Source: JASJAR01 sp039198225 (GTDB lineage: Bacteria; Pseudomonadota; Alphaproteobacteria; Rhodobacterales; Rhodobacteraceae). From it: DNA of 64,000 nt. The notes under the pieces were generated by a model, which did no database searches, was not told the origin of the DNA, and saw only the letters and a list, made by a program, of their open reading frames with translations. Within the stretch, counting starts at the first letter, position 1, and each line of letters begins with the position of its first letter. Below are positions 1-8,362 of this stretch, one piece after another. The translations under genes and the position numbers were made by a program. The stretch lies in assembly GCA_039198225.1 (NCBI GenBank), contig JBCCTQ010000002.1, positions 124,001-188,000 of the forward strand, in the 5' to 3' direction.

Positions 1-1
1 A

Positions 2-73
2 GTTGTTGCAGGCGCGCTCGGGATCCTCGCCCTCGCCGCCGCGCTGTGGAGCGGACGGCGGAGCCTCGCGTAG
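2..73 (+). CDS. C-terminal tail of a membrane protein (partial)
   Basis: An open frame enters from the left edge and stops at TAG 71-73. The 23 visible residues are a hydrophobic Ala/Leu-rich helix followed by a short basic tail (WSGRRSLA), as at the C-terminus of many permeases. It ends one base before the convergent flavodoxin gene, the spacing expected of two real convergent genes. The family cannot be named from this fragment. Confidence 0.35.
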   Translation, partial: VVAGALGILALAAALWSGRRSLA

Positions 74-74
74 A

Positions 75-620
75 TCAGCCGGCTTTCGCTTCCACCGCGG
101 GGCTCAGGAAGTCGCCAACGAGGCGATCAAGCGAGTCCCAATCGGTGAATTCATGGGGACCTTCGTTCGGATCGTAGGCGTGCTCACGGAGGACCACGTG
201 GCGGAGGACTTCCGATTGGAAATAGTCGTAGGCCCCACTTCGCACCGCCCCGGCCACCAGCGCCTCGGCACTCGGCTCAAAGAGGGTCCGCATTTTAAGC
301 TCGGTTAGATAATCCCCGGCTTCCTCTTCGCCTTCTGGAAAGGCGGCCTTGAGGCTGACCGAGAGAAGAAGCGTCTTCCGCGCTTCGAGCTCTTTCCGAT
401 GGGCCGTGATATAGATCTCAAATACTTCCGGGTGGCGACGCTCGTGAACCGAGGCCGCCAAGATCACCGCATCCGCCTCGTCAATCGGCGGTGGCTCGTC
501 CGACCCGGCCAGGTTCACCACCCGCACCCCATGGCCCGCCTCCGTTGCCTGGGCTCCAACGGCCCGCGCAATCTTTGCGGTCTGACCTTCAATGGATTGA
601 AAGACGATCATGACATTCAT
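75..620 (-). CDS. flavodoxin-domain protein, HemG-like
   Basis: A 181-residue protein with a flavodoxin-like fold. The N-terminal FMN phosphate loop reads MIVFQSIEGQTAKIA, and the middle of the protein has AVILAASVHERRHP and a late TDWDSLDRLV. This spacing matches the HemG family (menaquinone-dependent protoporphyrinogen oxidase), in which a flavin domain oxidises protoporphyrinogen IX at the membrane. HemG itself is about 180 residues, so the length fits. No heme gene is nearby, and a general flavodoxin role remains possible. The gene stands alone, with a 372 bp gap to the LysR gene transcribed in the same direction. Confidence 0.75.
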   Translation of the reverse strand: MNVMIVFQSIEGQTAKIARAVGAQATEAGHGVRVVNLAGSDEPPPIDEADAVILAASVHERRHPEVFEIYITAHRKELEARKTLLLSVSLKAAFPEGEEEAGDYLTELKMRTLFEPSAEALVAGAVRSGAYDYFQSEVLRHVVLREHAYDPNEGPHEFTDWDSLDRLVGDFLSPAVEAKAG

Positions 621-992
621 GGGGCTCTCCAGGGCGTCGGCGCTACACTCACTTGGCCGAGCTTAACCCGCCGAAGCAGGGATCAATTTGCGCTGGGTCA
701 AATCGGGCGATGGAGGTTGTCCATAGACTGCACGCTTTCGGATGACCGGGATCGGGCGACCAACCGCGTCCCAAAATCCGCGAGCCACAGCCATGTTAAT
801 TCGGCATACGTCAGGAGGATTTACGATTGCCCCAGCCTTCACTCGGGCAATTCGGGCAGAACAGCATACCCCATCCCGCTCGCTCTACGGCACTTTATAT
901 AAGCTCATGGTGGCTTTGCGCCGGCAATCGGCACTCATTCCCTGACGATCGACGCAGCGTTACTCACGCATCTGCGAGTTCGTCATTGGCCA
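621..992. other. intergenic region with no recognised gene
   Basis: I see no convincing coding sequence in either direction. Short open frames here have poor codon bias and no matching ribosome site. The promoter of the flavodoxin gene must lie in the left part, but I could not pick out convincing -35/-10 boxes. Confidence 0.5.
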
Positions 993-1853
993 TTACAGTG
1001 TCCGCGCTGTCTTTATTGCCTCAACCATAGCGTCAGCCAATTGCGTTGGAGCTTGAGGGGAGCGCAGGATTGAACGGAGCGACACGGGAAGGTCCGGAAA
1101 CCCATCCTTCTTTTTCAAGGTGACCAACGCGTCGTCCACACAAGATCCCGGCAGCAATCCGACGGCGAGGCCGGATCGAAGCGCAGCCTTTAGACTTGTG
1201 AAACTCCCGCTTTGAAACGCAATTCGGAAATCCCTGCCCGATTTTTTGAGCGCCTCGGATGGAAGGTCTCGCCAATAACACGGCCGGTCAAGCAGAGCCA
1301 AGGGCACCGGGGCATCTTTCGGCCAGACCGCACCTTGGCGGGCGGCCCATACGATTGGCTCACTGCCAAGGGGCTCTCCTCCTAAATCGTCAAGACCGGA
1401 GCAAACGGCGACATCTAAGTCCCCGGAGTGAAGAGCGGCGGGATATCCTGACGTACAGCCTGAGCGGGCCAAAACCTGAACGCCGGGATGGGCATCTGCG
1501 AACAGCGACAAGATGCGTTCGAGCATATCCTCGTCGAAATCATCCGGAAGGCCCACGCGGATTGCGCCGGTCAAAGGTTCAAGAAAGAGGTCTGCGGCAT
1601 CCCTGATGGCAGAGAGGATTGGCTGAGCACGCATCAACAAAGCCTCTCCGGCCGATGTCAGCGCCATGCCCCGCGCGCTTCGAACGAACAGCGTTGTTCC
1701 TAGGCTCTCTTCCAGCTTTCGGAGTTGAACACTGATCGCCGATTGGGTCCGTCCCAAACGGTTCGCCGCACCGGTGAGGGTTCCACATTCCGCGATAATC
1801 GCGAACGTATGAAGAAGGTCAGAGCCAAGTGGCAGACGTTCGATTTTATTCAT
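993..1853 (-). CDS. LysR-family transcriptional regulator
   Basis: A 286-residue LysR-type regulator. The winged helix-turn-helix occupies about residues 8-67 (GTLTGAANRLGRTQSAISVQ, then LEESLGTTLFVRSARG), followed by a periplasmic-binding-protein-like effector domain. It is divergent from a TauE/SafE permease with 76 bp between the starts, the usual arrangement for a LysR regulator and its target. That gap contains a short palindrome. The effector is unknown; given the permease, an organosulfonate or small organic anion is a reasonable guess. Confidence 0.9.
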   Translation of the reverse strand: MNKIERLPLGSDLLHTFAIIAECGTLTGAANRLGRTQSAISVQLRKLEESLGTTLFVRSARGMALTSAGEALLMRAQPILSAIRDAADLFLEPLTGAIRVGLPDDFDEDMLERILSLFADAHPGVQVLARSGCTSGYPAALHSGDLDVAVCSGLDDLGGEPLGSEPIVWAARQGAVWPKDAPVPLALLDRPCYWRDLPSEALKKSGRDFRIAFQSGSFTSLKAALRSGLAVGLLPGSCVDDALVTLKKKDGFPDLPVSLRSILRSPQAPTQLADAMVEAIKTARTL

Positions 1854-1897
1854 GGGACTTATCGTATTTATTCGTTTTTGCTAAAGCAATGGCCAAC

Positions 1898-1911
1898 CTA
1901 AGGTCCCTTAG
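1898..1911. promoter_or_regulatory. palindrome between LysR and permease genes
   Basis: CTAAGG-TC-CCTTAG is a perfect inverted repeat with 6-base arms. It lies 44 bp upstream of the LysR start and 18 bp upstream of the permease start. Its place in a divergent LysR promoter makes it a candidate regulator site. The core is not a textbook T-N11-A box, so this is inference from symmetry and position. Confidence 0.4.
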
Positions 1912-1929
1912 AACCTAAGCGACCGAGGG

Positions 1930-2697
1930 ATGGGAATGGACGCTGCGCAGGCTTCGATGTTGGTCGTCATTGGCCTTTTGGGCGGCATGTGGAACGCGAT
2001 TGCGGGAGGGGCGACGCTCTTTACGTTTCCGGCCCTGATGGCGGTGGGTCTGCCGCCTGTGGTGGCGAATGCCACAAACTATCTCGCGCTCTTGCCGTCT
2101 AATGCCGCGGCACTCTTCGCTTATGGGGAAGAACTGCGGGGCCTCGGGCGACGGATCATTCCCCTCTTGGTCATTTCAGGTCTCGGGGCCATCACAGGTT
2201 CGGTCCTGTTACTCGTATCCGATCCCGCGCTTTTTGAAGCTCTCATTCCCTTCCTGATCCTCTTCGCGACGATCCTTTTTGCATTGGGTGATCGTTTGCG
2301 ATCATGGCTTTTGCGGAACGTCGGAGAAAGCGGTGGGCGCCTTTCCATTTATTTGGCCCTCTTTTTGTCCTCGATCTACGGCGGCTATTTTGGCGCCGGT
2401 CTCGGTATTATTCTGTTGGCAATCGCTCAAATGCTGGGAACCGCCGACTTCCATGTCGCGAACAGCATCAAGAATCTCCTGGCGACAAGCTTTACGATCC
2501 TGAGCATTGCTGTCTTTGGGATTGGCGGCCTTATCGCATGGCCCGAGGCCGTCGCCATGATGGTGGGCAGCACGATTGGAGGCTATGTCGGTGGCCGCGC
2601 AGCGAAGCGTGTGAATACGCAGTATCTCCGATCTATTGTGATCTTGTTCGGTCTCGTGCTTTCGCTGGTCTACTTCCTGCGCGGCTTTAGCGATTAG
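1930..2697 (+). CDS. TauE/SafE family sulfite-exporter-like permease
   Basis: A 255-residue polytopic membrane protein with about eight hydrophobic segments and the TauE/SafE signature: an N-terminal GLLGGMWNAIAGGATLFTFP and a second-half repeat GGYFGAGLGIILLA. The family exports small organic or sulfur anions such as sulfite, sulfoacetate or 3-sulfolactate. The start follows GACCGAGGG directly; ATG 1936 is an alternative two codons in. The divergent LysR gene probably controls it. The substrate cannot be read from the sequence. Confidence 0.9.
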   Translation: MGMDAAQASMLVVIGLLGGMWNAIAGGATLFTFPALMAVGLPPVVANATNYLALLPSNAAALFAYGEELRGLGRRIIPLLVISGLGAITGSVLLLVSDPALFEALIPFLILFATILFALGDRLRSWLLRNVGESGGRLSIYLALFLSSIYGGYFGAGLGIILLAIAQMLGTADFHVANSIKNLLATSFTILSIAVFGIGGLIAWPEAVAMMVGSTIGGYVGGRAAKRVNTQYLRSIVILFGLVLSLVYFLRGFSD

Positions 2698-2740
2698 GAG
2701 TTGCTCGACCGCGAGGCTTTTCAACGGCCGGATCGCGCGG

Positions 2741-5470
2741 TCAGGCCACGTCTTGGTCGAAGGTAACGATCCGGTTGCGACCGCGTCCTTTGGCTTGATA
2801 AAGCGCCCAATCCGCCTGCTCTAAAATCTGATCTAAGCTATCGTCAGGCGAAACCTGCCGTGCAATTCCAATACTTAAGGTCACTGGAACCGCGCCGCGC
2901 GACGTCGCGAAAGGGTTGATCTCAATGATCTTTCTTAGGCGTTCCGCCAACGCACTGGCACTCGATATCTCGGTTCCGGGCATTGCAATTGCGAATTCTT
3001 CACCGCCGAGACGTCCAAAGAGGTATCGCTCGGGGAGGAGTTGCGAGACGCGGTCTCCCAGTTCTGCCAAAACCTCATCGCCAACCTTGTGCCCATAGCC
3101 ATCGTTGACTTGTTTGAAGTGATCAATATCGAGCATCATGACGCTAAAGGGCCTGCGGTGAATCCTTGAGGTCGCCAATTGGATTTTGGCTTCTGTATTA
3201 AAGCTCTGGCGCGACCGTGCCCCAGTCATCTCATCGAACAAAGCGATCGATCGCATTTCGATTTGTTCGATCACAATAGAAGTGAGGTCCTTTACGAGCT
3301 GCACCTCCTTTTCTGAGAACTCGCGCGGATGCGTGTCCACGCAGCATACAGAGCCGATCCGATGGCCGTCTGACATCTGAAGTGGAACGCCAATATAGGC
3401 CCTCACATACGGGGGGCCGGTCACTAAGATATTGTCCTGAAACCGCGGATCTTGATGGGCGTCCGGCACAACCGTCGGCATCGGCGATTTTATCGTCAGG
3501 TTGCAGAACGACTCTTCCCGGGGGAGTTCACCGCGTTTTCCGCCCGCGACCGATTTGAACCAACGGCGTTCCGCATCAATGAGCGCGATTGCAGCCATAG
3601 TCGAGTCAAGCGCGTTTCGGATGATCCGCGTGATGCGATCGAAGGCCTCCTCTTCTTCCGTGTCGAGGATCTGGTAGCGATAAAGCGCTGCCAACCGCTG
3701 CACTTCGGCATCGTCGGCGTCTTGGACATTATCACCGGGCTCGCTTTCGAAAGGCCCGTTGACCTGATAGCGACGCGAAAGGTCCGGCAGATCAACGCGA
3801 CCCGCGCTTGCCTCCGGTTTCTCACCATGGATCCAACCGCTCTTAAATCGCTCTACAAACTCGTCGGCCGGAAGCGGTTTAGACAGGAGGAAGCCTTGAA
3901 CGTGGGAGACATCGGCGGATCGCAGGGTCGCGAGTTGCGCCGAGGTCTCAACACCTTCGGCGACCGTCTGCATGCCGTATCGGGCGGCAACGGAGACAAA
4001 CATGTCGACCATCACCCGCGAGCGTGGGTCATCCTCGATATGATCCACAAAGAATTTATCGATCTTGATGGTATTGGCAGACAATCTTTGCATAGATGCC
4101 AACCCGTTATGGCCCGTCCCTGCATCGTCAATCGCGATCCGGAACCCCGCCGCCGAAAGGGCCGCTGTCTCTTCCGCGGCGGTCTCTACCGAGGACATGA
4201 TCTGGCGTTCGGTGATTTCGATACAGACTTGCTGAGGCGGCATCAGGTGTTTGCGCGACAGGGCAATCATCGCCGCTGCAAAACCTTCCTGGCTGAGTTG
4301 ATCTGGGGTGACGTTGAAACTGACATAGAAGTCATCCTCCGCCTCGATGATGGGGCGCAACGCTTTTGCGGCATGCTCCATCATGATCGACAAAAGATCA
4401 TCAGCCAGACCATGCTCTTCGATCAGCGGAATAAAGCGCCCGGGCGAGACAATCTCTCCGTCTGGTTTGGTCCACCGCGCCAACGCCTCGCATCCCACAA
4501 CCTTCAAAGACCCGGTCTCAAAGAGCGGTTGAAAATGGGCTGTCATCTGTTGATGCGTCAGCGCCCGGACGACATCCGCTAGGACCTGATCGTGCCGACT
4601 GACGACGGCATAGGCCAAACCGCATGAGAATAAAAAACCGACGCCGGACCAAATTATGATCAAGCCAGGGGGGATATTGGCGTGCCATTGGTCCAGGTCA
4701 TCGCGATCAACGCGCAGGGCCACGGAGATAGGATAGCGCGCATCGTCGGTCACAAAGACGCCCCAGTCGCCGCCCTCGATATCGGCCGCCGCGTCTCCAA
4801 GGAAAGCGCCGACGAACTCACCGTCTATCGCCAGATCTATCCGTCCCCGGTCTCGCAATTCAGCAGGCAGCGTGTCGAACACCACGGCTTCGGGGTTGAT
4901 AAACGACACCAACTCCAGTTCCGTGCCAAAGCCCCAAGAAATCCCCAGATATTGGCTTTGATCAGAGCCAACGATACCAAATCTGAAGTTTGGATTGGTT
5001 GCTTGGCTCCATTGGGCACGGTCCACTTCTGAAGGGAGATCGATAGGACTTTCTTCAAAAGCCCGGCACGCGCCATTTGGCGTGACAAGGAAGGCTTGGA
5101 TGGATTTCCCCGTTACGACGATCGATTGTCGAAGAACTTGTTGTGAAGCGATACTGCAATCGGTCTGTCCCGATATCAGCAACTCAGTCGCCGCAATGAC
5201 AACGAAATCCACAGATTTCTCAACGCGCCATGCGATTTGTTCGGAGATGCCTCGCAGCTGAACGGCGTTGTTTTCGCGGACGGCGACGCCGTAGGTCCAT
5301 ATGCCAGCGCCCGTCCAAAGGGCCATCACTGCGAGAAAGACTAATCCTCCTCTCGCAGGCGGCCAATTTCGTATCGGCAACATCACACCCATCGGAGTGA
5401 GCGAATAGCCCACAACACCTAATTTCCCGCTAACCGCTTTCCTCAGGCCCGGTGAAGACCGGTGCTTCAC
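2741..5470 (-). CDS. membrane EAL-GAF-GGDEF cyclic-di-GMP enzyme
   Basis: A 909-residue protein. Hydrophobic segments near residues 40-60 and 265-290 flank a periplasmic region with cysteines, like CSS-motif sensors. An EAL phosphodiesterase domain follows (about 305-545: CEALARW, FNVTPDQL, EITE, DDAGTG, KIDKFF, AEGVET, so the metal and catalytic residues look intact). Then come a GAF domain (about 590-740) and a C-terminal GGDEF cyclase with GRLGGEEF. The inhibitory RxxD site upstream of GGEEF is absent. EAL before GGDEF reverses the common order. The product may make or degrade c-di-GMP in response to a periplasmic redox or ligand cue. The GTG start at 5470 has a weak ribosome site; an ATG at 5392 is possible. 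Confidence 0.9.
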   Translation of the reverse strand: MKHRSSPGLRKAVSGKLGVVGYSLTPMGVMLPIRNWPPARGGLVFLAVMALWTGAGIWTYGVAVRENNAVQLRGISEQIAWRVEKSVDFVVIAATELLISGQTDCSIASQQVLRQSIVVTGKSIQAFLVTPNGACRAFEESPIDLPSEVDRAQWSQATNPNFRFGIVGSDQSQYLGISWGFGTELELVSFINPEAVVFDTLPAELRDRGRIDLAIDGEFVGAFLGDAAADIEGGDWGVFVTDDARYPISVALRVDRDDLDQWHANIPPGLIIIWSGVGFLFSCGLAYAVVSRHDQVLADVVRALTHQQMTAHFQPLFETGSLKVVGCEALARWTKPDGEIVSPGRFIPLIEEHGLADDLLSIMMEHAAKALRPIIEAEDDFYVSFNVTPDQLSQEGFAAAMIALSRKHLMPPQQVCIEITERQIMSSVETAAEETAALSAAGFRIAIDDAGTGHNGLASMQRLSANTIKIDKFFVDHIEDDPRSRVMVDMFVSVAARYGMQTVAEGVETSAQLATLRSADVSHVQGFLLSKPLPADEFVERFKSGWIHGEKPEASAGRVDLPDLSRRYQVNGPFESEPGDNVQDADDAEVQRLAALYRYQILDTEEEEAFDRITRIIRNALDSTMAAIALIDAERRWFKSVAGGKRGELPREESFCNLTIKSPMPTVVPDAHQDPRFQDNILVTGPPYVRAYIGVPLQMSDGHRIGSVCCVDTHPREFSEKEVQLVKDLTSIVIEQIEMRSIALFDEMTGARSRQSFNTEAKIQLATSRIHRRPFSVMMLDIDHFKQVNDGYGHKVGDEVLAELGDRVSQLLPERYLFGRLGGEEFAIAMPGTEISSASALAERLRKIIEINPFATSRGAVPVTLSIGIARQVSPDDSLDQILEQADWALYQAKGRGRNRIVTFDQDVA

Positions 5471-5637
5471 CCCGGTTGGAACACTTCGCTGAAGCTATGG
5501 AAATGTAGCCGCAAGATGGGGCGCACGATCGGATGGTTGTTTGATGGAGCGACGAGGCGACGCACGCAAACAGGGGCATACTCGCGCCGCCAAATAGCCA
5601 TGACAGCACCTTTAGGCCGAATGGGTCAGGCCTCCCA

Positions 5638-6687
5638 TCAGCCTGCCCAGATGTCGCCTATGGTGAAGCCAGTCTGAAAAGGGTCTGTGGGGTCTAGGAG
5701 GTACTGGCTGAGCCCGGTTATCCAGCCGCGACCCGAGAGGCTGGGCACGATGGCATCATACGGGCCAACTTTGGTTTTCTCTTCAATGCGGCCGGTAAAG
5801 GCGGTGCGCAATGGCCCCGCATTCACGTAGTCCTGGCCAGGCGCGAGAAGACCCTTGGCATGGAGCACCGCCATCTTGGCAGAGGTGCCGGTGCCGCAAG
5901 GGGACCGGTCGAGCGCGCCGGTGAGGCCGTCCGGTTTGTAGGCTCCGCCGGAGACCGAGACGGCGCTGATCCCGTCATGGCCATCCATGTCGGGCGGAGC
6001 CGTGAGTTGCGATATCGTCGGGCCACTGAACTCTGGGTCTGTCGGATGGGTGACCGGGAATTGAGCTTTGCTCGCGGCAAGCATTGCTTCGCAGGCGCGC
6101 ACGATGGCCGCTCCTTCTTCGGCCTTCAGCGACAGGCCAAACTGCGCCGCATCGGCGATGACATAAAACATTCCTCCCCAGGCGATATCCGCGGTGATGG
6201 GGCCAAAGCCCGGCACGTCGAGTTGGATGTCGAGATGCGTCGCGAAGGCAGGCACGTTGAGGAACTTCACCCGTTCGACCTTCCCGTCGTTGCAACACGC
6301 CTCGACACGGATCAGCCCAACCGGGGCTTCCAGCGTCAGATGGGTCACGGGTTCGGCCATCGGGATAACGCCGGTTTCCAAAAGGACCGTCACCACGCAG
6401 ATCGTGTTGGAACCAGACATGGGCGGATATTCCGTCTGCTCCATGATGATGAAGCCCGCTTCGGCCTCAGGATGGCAGGGCGGCACGAGCGCGTTGCAGC
6501 AAAGCGCAGGATTGCCGCGGGGTTCTTGCAGCATCAAAGTCCGAATGTCGTCGTGATGCTCGTGCATATAAAGCATCTTTTCCTTGACCGACGCGCCCTT
6601 CAAAAGCGGCATGCCGCCGGTGATCACCCGGCCGCCCTCGCCTTCGGCATGGGCTTCGACCGCGTTGATGACCCTTCGTGCTCTCAT
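5638..6687 (-). CDS. proline racemase superfamily enzyme (Ser/Cys type)
   Basis: A 349-residue member of the proline racemase family, which racemises proline, epimerises 4-hydroxyproline or dehydrates 3-hydroxyproline. The second catalytic site is intact (DRSPCGTGTSAKMA, about residue 260). The first, normally MCGH, reads MSGSNTI near residue 90, so serine replaces the first acid/base cysteine. Other family markers are present (GNPALCCNALVPPCHPEA, AWGGMFYVI). Its ATG overlaps the stop of the ABC ATPase gene by four bases (ATGA), so it is the last gene of the importer operon and probably acts on an imported imino acid or a derivative. Exact activity is uncertain. Confidence 0.85.
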   Translation of the reverse strand: MRARRVINAVEAHAEGEGGRVITGGMPLLKGASVKEKMLYMHEHHDDIRTLMLQEPRGNPALCCNALVPPCHPEAEAGFIIMEQTEYPPMSGSNTICVVTVLLETGVIPMAEPVTHLTLEAPVGLIRVEACCNDGKVERVKFLNVPAFATHLDIQLDVPGFGPITADIAWGGMFYVIADAAQFGLSLKAEEGAAIVRACEAMLAASKAQFPVTHPTDPEFSGPTISQLTAPPDMDGHDGISAVSVSGGAYKPDGLTGALDRSPCGTGTSAKMAVLHAKGLLAPGQDYVNAGPLRTAFTGRIEEKTKVGPYDAIVPSLSGRGWITGLSQYLLDPTDPFQTGFTIGDIWAG

Positions 6688-7493
6688 CGGCCTCCCCCTT
6701 GGGCTAGGGCGTCGCGCAAGGCCAGCTCGGTCTCCGATATGACGGGCACCGCAGAGATCAACGACCGCGTGTAGTCGCTCTTAGGTGTGGCAAACAACAC
6801 CTCGGTCGCCGCCAGTTCCACCAACCGGCCCCGCTGGAAAACCGCGACACGGTCGGCAATGTTGCGCACGACCGAGAGGTCGTGGGTAATAAAGAGGTAG
6901 GTCAGCCCGCGCGTTGCGCGCAATTCGTCGAGCAATCGCAAAACGCGCGCCTGCACCAGAACGTCGAGGGCCGAGGTCGGCTCGTCGAGGACGACGATCC
7001 GCGACTGGCAGGCGAGCGCGCGGGCAATCGCGATCCGCTGGCGCTGTCCGCCGGAGAGCCCCGCAGGGGCGCGGCGGGCGAGCCCCGGCTCGAGGCCAAC
7101 CTCTTCCAGGAGCGCTGCGACCATTGCGGGACGTTCCGCCGGGGCGCCGTGACCATGGACATCGAGCGCCAGACGAAGCGAAGCCCCAACCGAGCGGCGT
7201 GGATTGAGAGCCGAAAGCGGGTTTTGCTGCACGAGCTGGATTTCGCGGCGATGGGCCTTGTTCCTCTTTGCCGGAAGAGGGATGCCTCGATAGGTGATCT
7301 GACCGGCCGATGGCGGGTAAAGCCCGAGGATCATGTTGGCTAAAGTGCTTTTGCCGGAACCGCTTTCGCCGACGATTGCTAAACACTCGCCTTCAAACAC
7401 GTCCAAAGACACGTCGTCCACTGCATTCACTTGCGACTTGCCCACCGTAAAGGTCTTCGAAAGTGACACAACAGAGAGGATCGGTTGGGACAC
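6684..7493 (-). CDS. peptide-type ABC transporter ATPase (DppF/OppF-like)
   Basis: A 269-residue ABC ATPase. Walker A is GESGSGKST (about residue 40), Walker B is RIVVLDEPTSALD, the signature is LSGGQRQR, and the switch histidine lies in FITHDLSV. It resembles the second ATPase of dipeptide/oligopeptide importers. The GTG start shares one base with the stop of the partner ATPase gene (TAGTG), implying coupled translation. With the neighbouring ATPase, two permeases and a binding protein, it forms a complete importer energised at the inner membrane face. Confidence 0.92.
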   Translation of the reverse strand: MSQPILSVVSLSKTFTVGKSQVNAVDDVSLDVFEGECLAIVGESGSGKSTLANMILGLYPPSAGQITYRGIPLPAKRNKAHRREIQLVQQNPLSALNPRRSVGASLRLALDVHGHGAPAERPAMVAALLEEVGLEPGLARRAPAGLSGGQRQRIAIARALACQSRIVVLDEPTSALDVLVQARVLRLLDELRATRGLTYLFITHDLSVVRNIADRVAVFQRGRLVELAATEVLFATPKSDYTRSLISAVPVISETELALRDALAQGGGR

Positions 7494-8362
7494 TACGCCC
7501 CTTCCCCATGCACAGCGATCGGATCGTCGAAGCTCAGCGAGCGCTCTTCAATCTCCGGCACGCCGCCCCCGGTCAGGCGCGGGATCGCGGCCAGTAGCGC
7601 TCGGGTGTAGGGGTGCTTGGGCTCAGCAAAAATGGCGTGTGTCGGCCCGCGTTCCACGATGCGTCCGCGATAGATGACGTAAATCCGGTCAGCGAATTCG
7701 CGCACGACGCCCAAATTGTGGGAAATCAAGAGCACGGATGTGCCCAGACGCGCCACCAGATCCCGCATCAAGCTGAGGGTCTGGGCCTGGACCGTGACGT
7801 CGAGCGCGGTGCCGGGCTCATCTGCCAAAAGAAGGCGCGGTTCGTTGATCAAGGCCATGGCGATCATCACCCGTTGGTTCATGCCGCCCGAGAGTTGAAA
7901 GGAATAGCTGTCGAACACGCGCCCGGTGTCTTCAATGGAGACGTCCCTTAGGATCGACGCCGCGCGATGCCGGGCTTCGTCCAAGGAAATGGTTGGATGG
8001 CGGCGCTTTAGAACCTCGTGAAACAACGCGCCAATACGAAACACCGGGTTCAGCGCGGAGGTCGGGTCTTGAAAGATCATCGACATCTTACGTCCGCGGA
8101 GATCGCGCCGCGCATTGACCGAAAGCTCGGCGAGGTTTTGGCCTTCAAAGCTGACCCGGCCCGATACCTCTGCCGTGCGCAGCTCCTGAAGGGTGCCGAG
8201 AACGATGCGCGATGTCACCGACTTACCAGAGCCACTTTCGCCGACCAGTGCCACCCGCTCCCCGGGCGCAATGGTCAGGTCAATGCCGTGCAGCACCTCC
8301 GACCGGCCCGCCCAATTCCGAAAGGACAGGCGGAGGTCGGCGATATCAAGGGTCGGAACCAT
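7493..8362 (-). CDS. peptide-type ABC transporter ATPase (DppD/OppD-like)
   Basis: A 289-residue ABC ATPase with Walker A GESGSGKSV, signature LSGGMNQR, Walker B LLLADEPGTALD and the C-terminal oligopeptide-transporter extension (PKHPYTRALLAAIPRLTG). I chose ATG 8362 over the TTG one codon upstream, because the ATG overlaps the permease stop as TGATG. It is the heterodimer partner of the downstream ATPase. Substrate specificity lies in the binding protein, not here. Confidence 0.92.
   Translation of the reverse strand: MVPTLDIADLRLSFRNWAGRSEVLHGIDLTIAPGERVALVGESGSGKSVTSRIVLGTLQELRTAEVSGRVSFEGQNLAELSVNARRDLRGRKMSMIFQDPTSALNPVFRIGALFHEVLKRRHPTISLDEARHRAASILRDVSIEDTGRVFDSYSFQLSGGMNQRVMIAMALINEPRLLLADEPGTALDVTVQAQTLSLMRDLVARLGTSVLLISHNLGVVREFADRIYVIYRGRIVERGPTHAIFAEPKHPYTRALLAAIPRLTGGGVPEIEERSLSFDDPIAVHGEGA

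Noticed and set aside
3452..4582. 376-residue open frame antisense to the EAL domain
   Set aside because: It is a shadow of the EAL-GAF-GGDEF gene, with no domain of its own and poor codon pattern.
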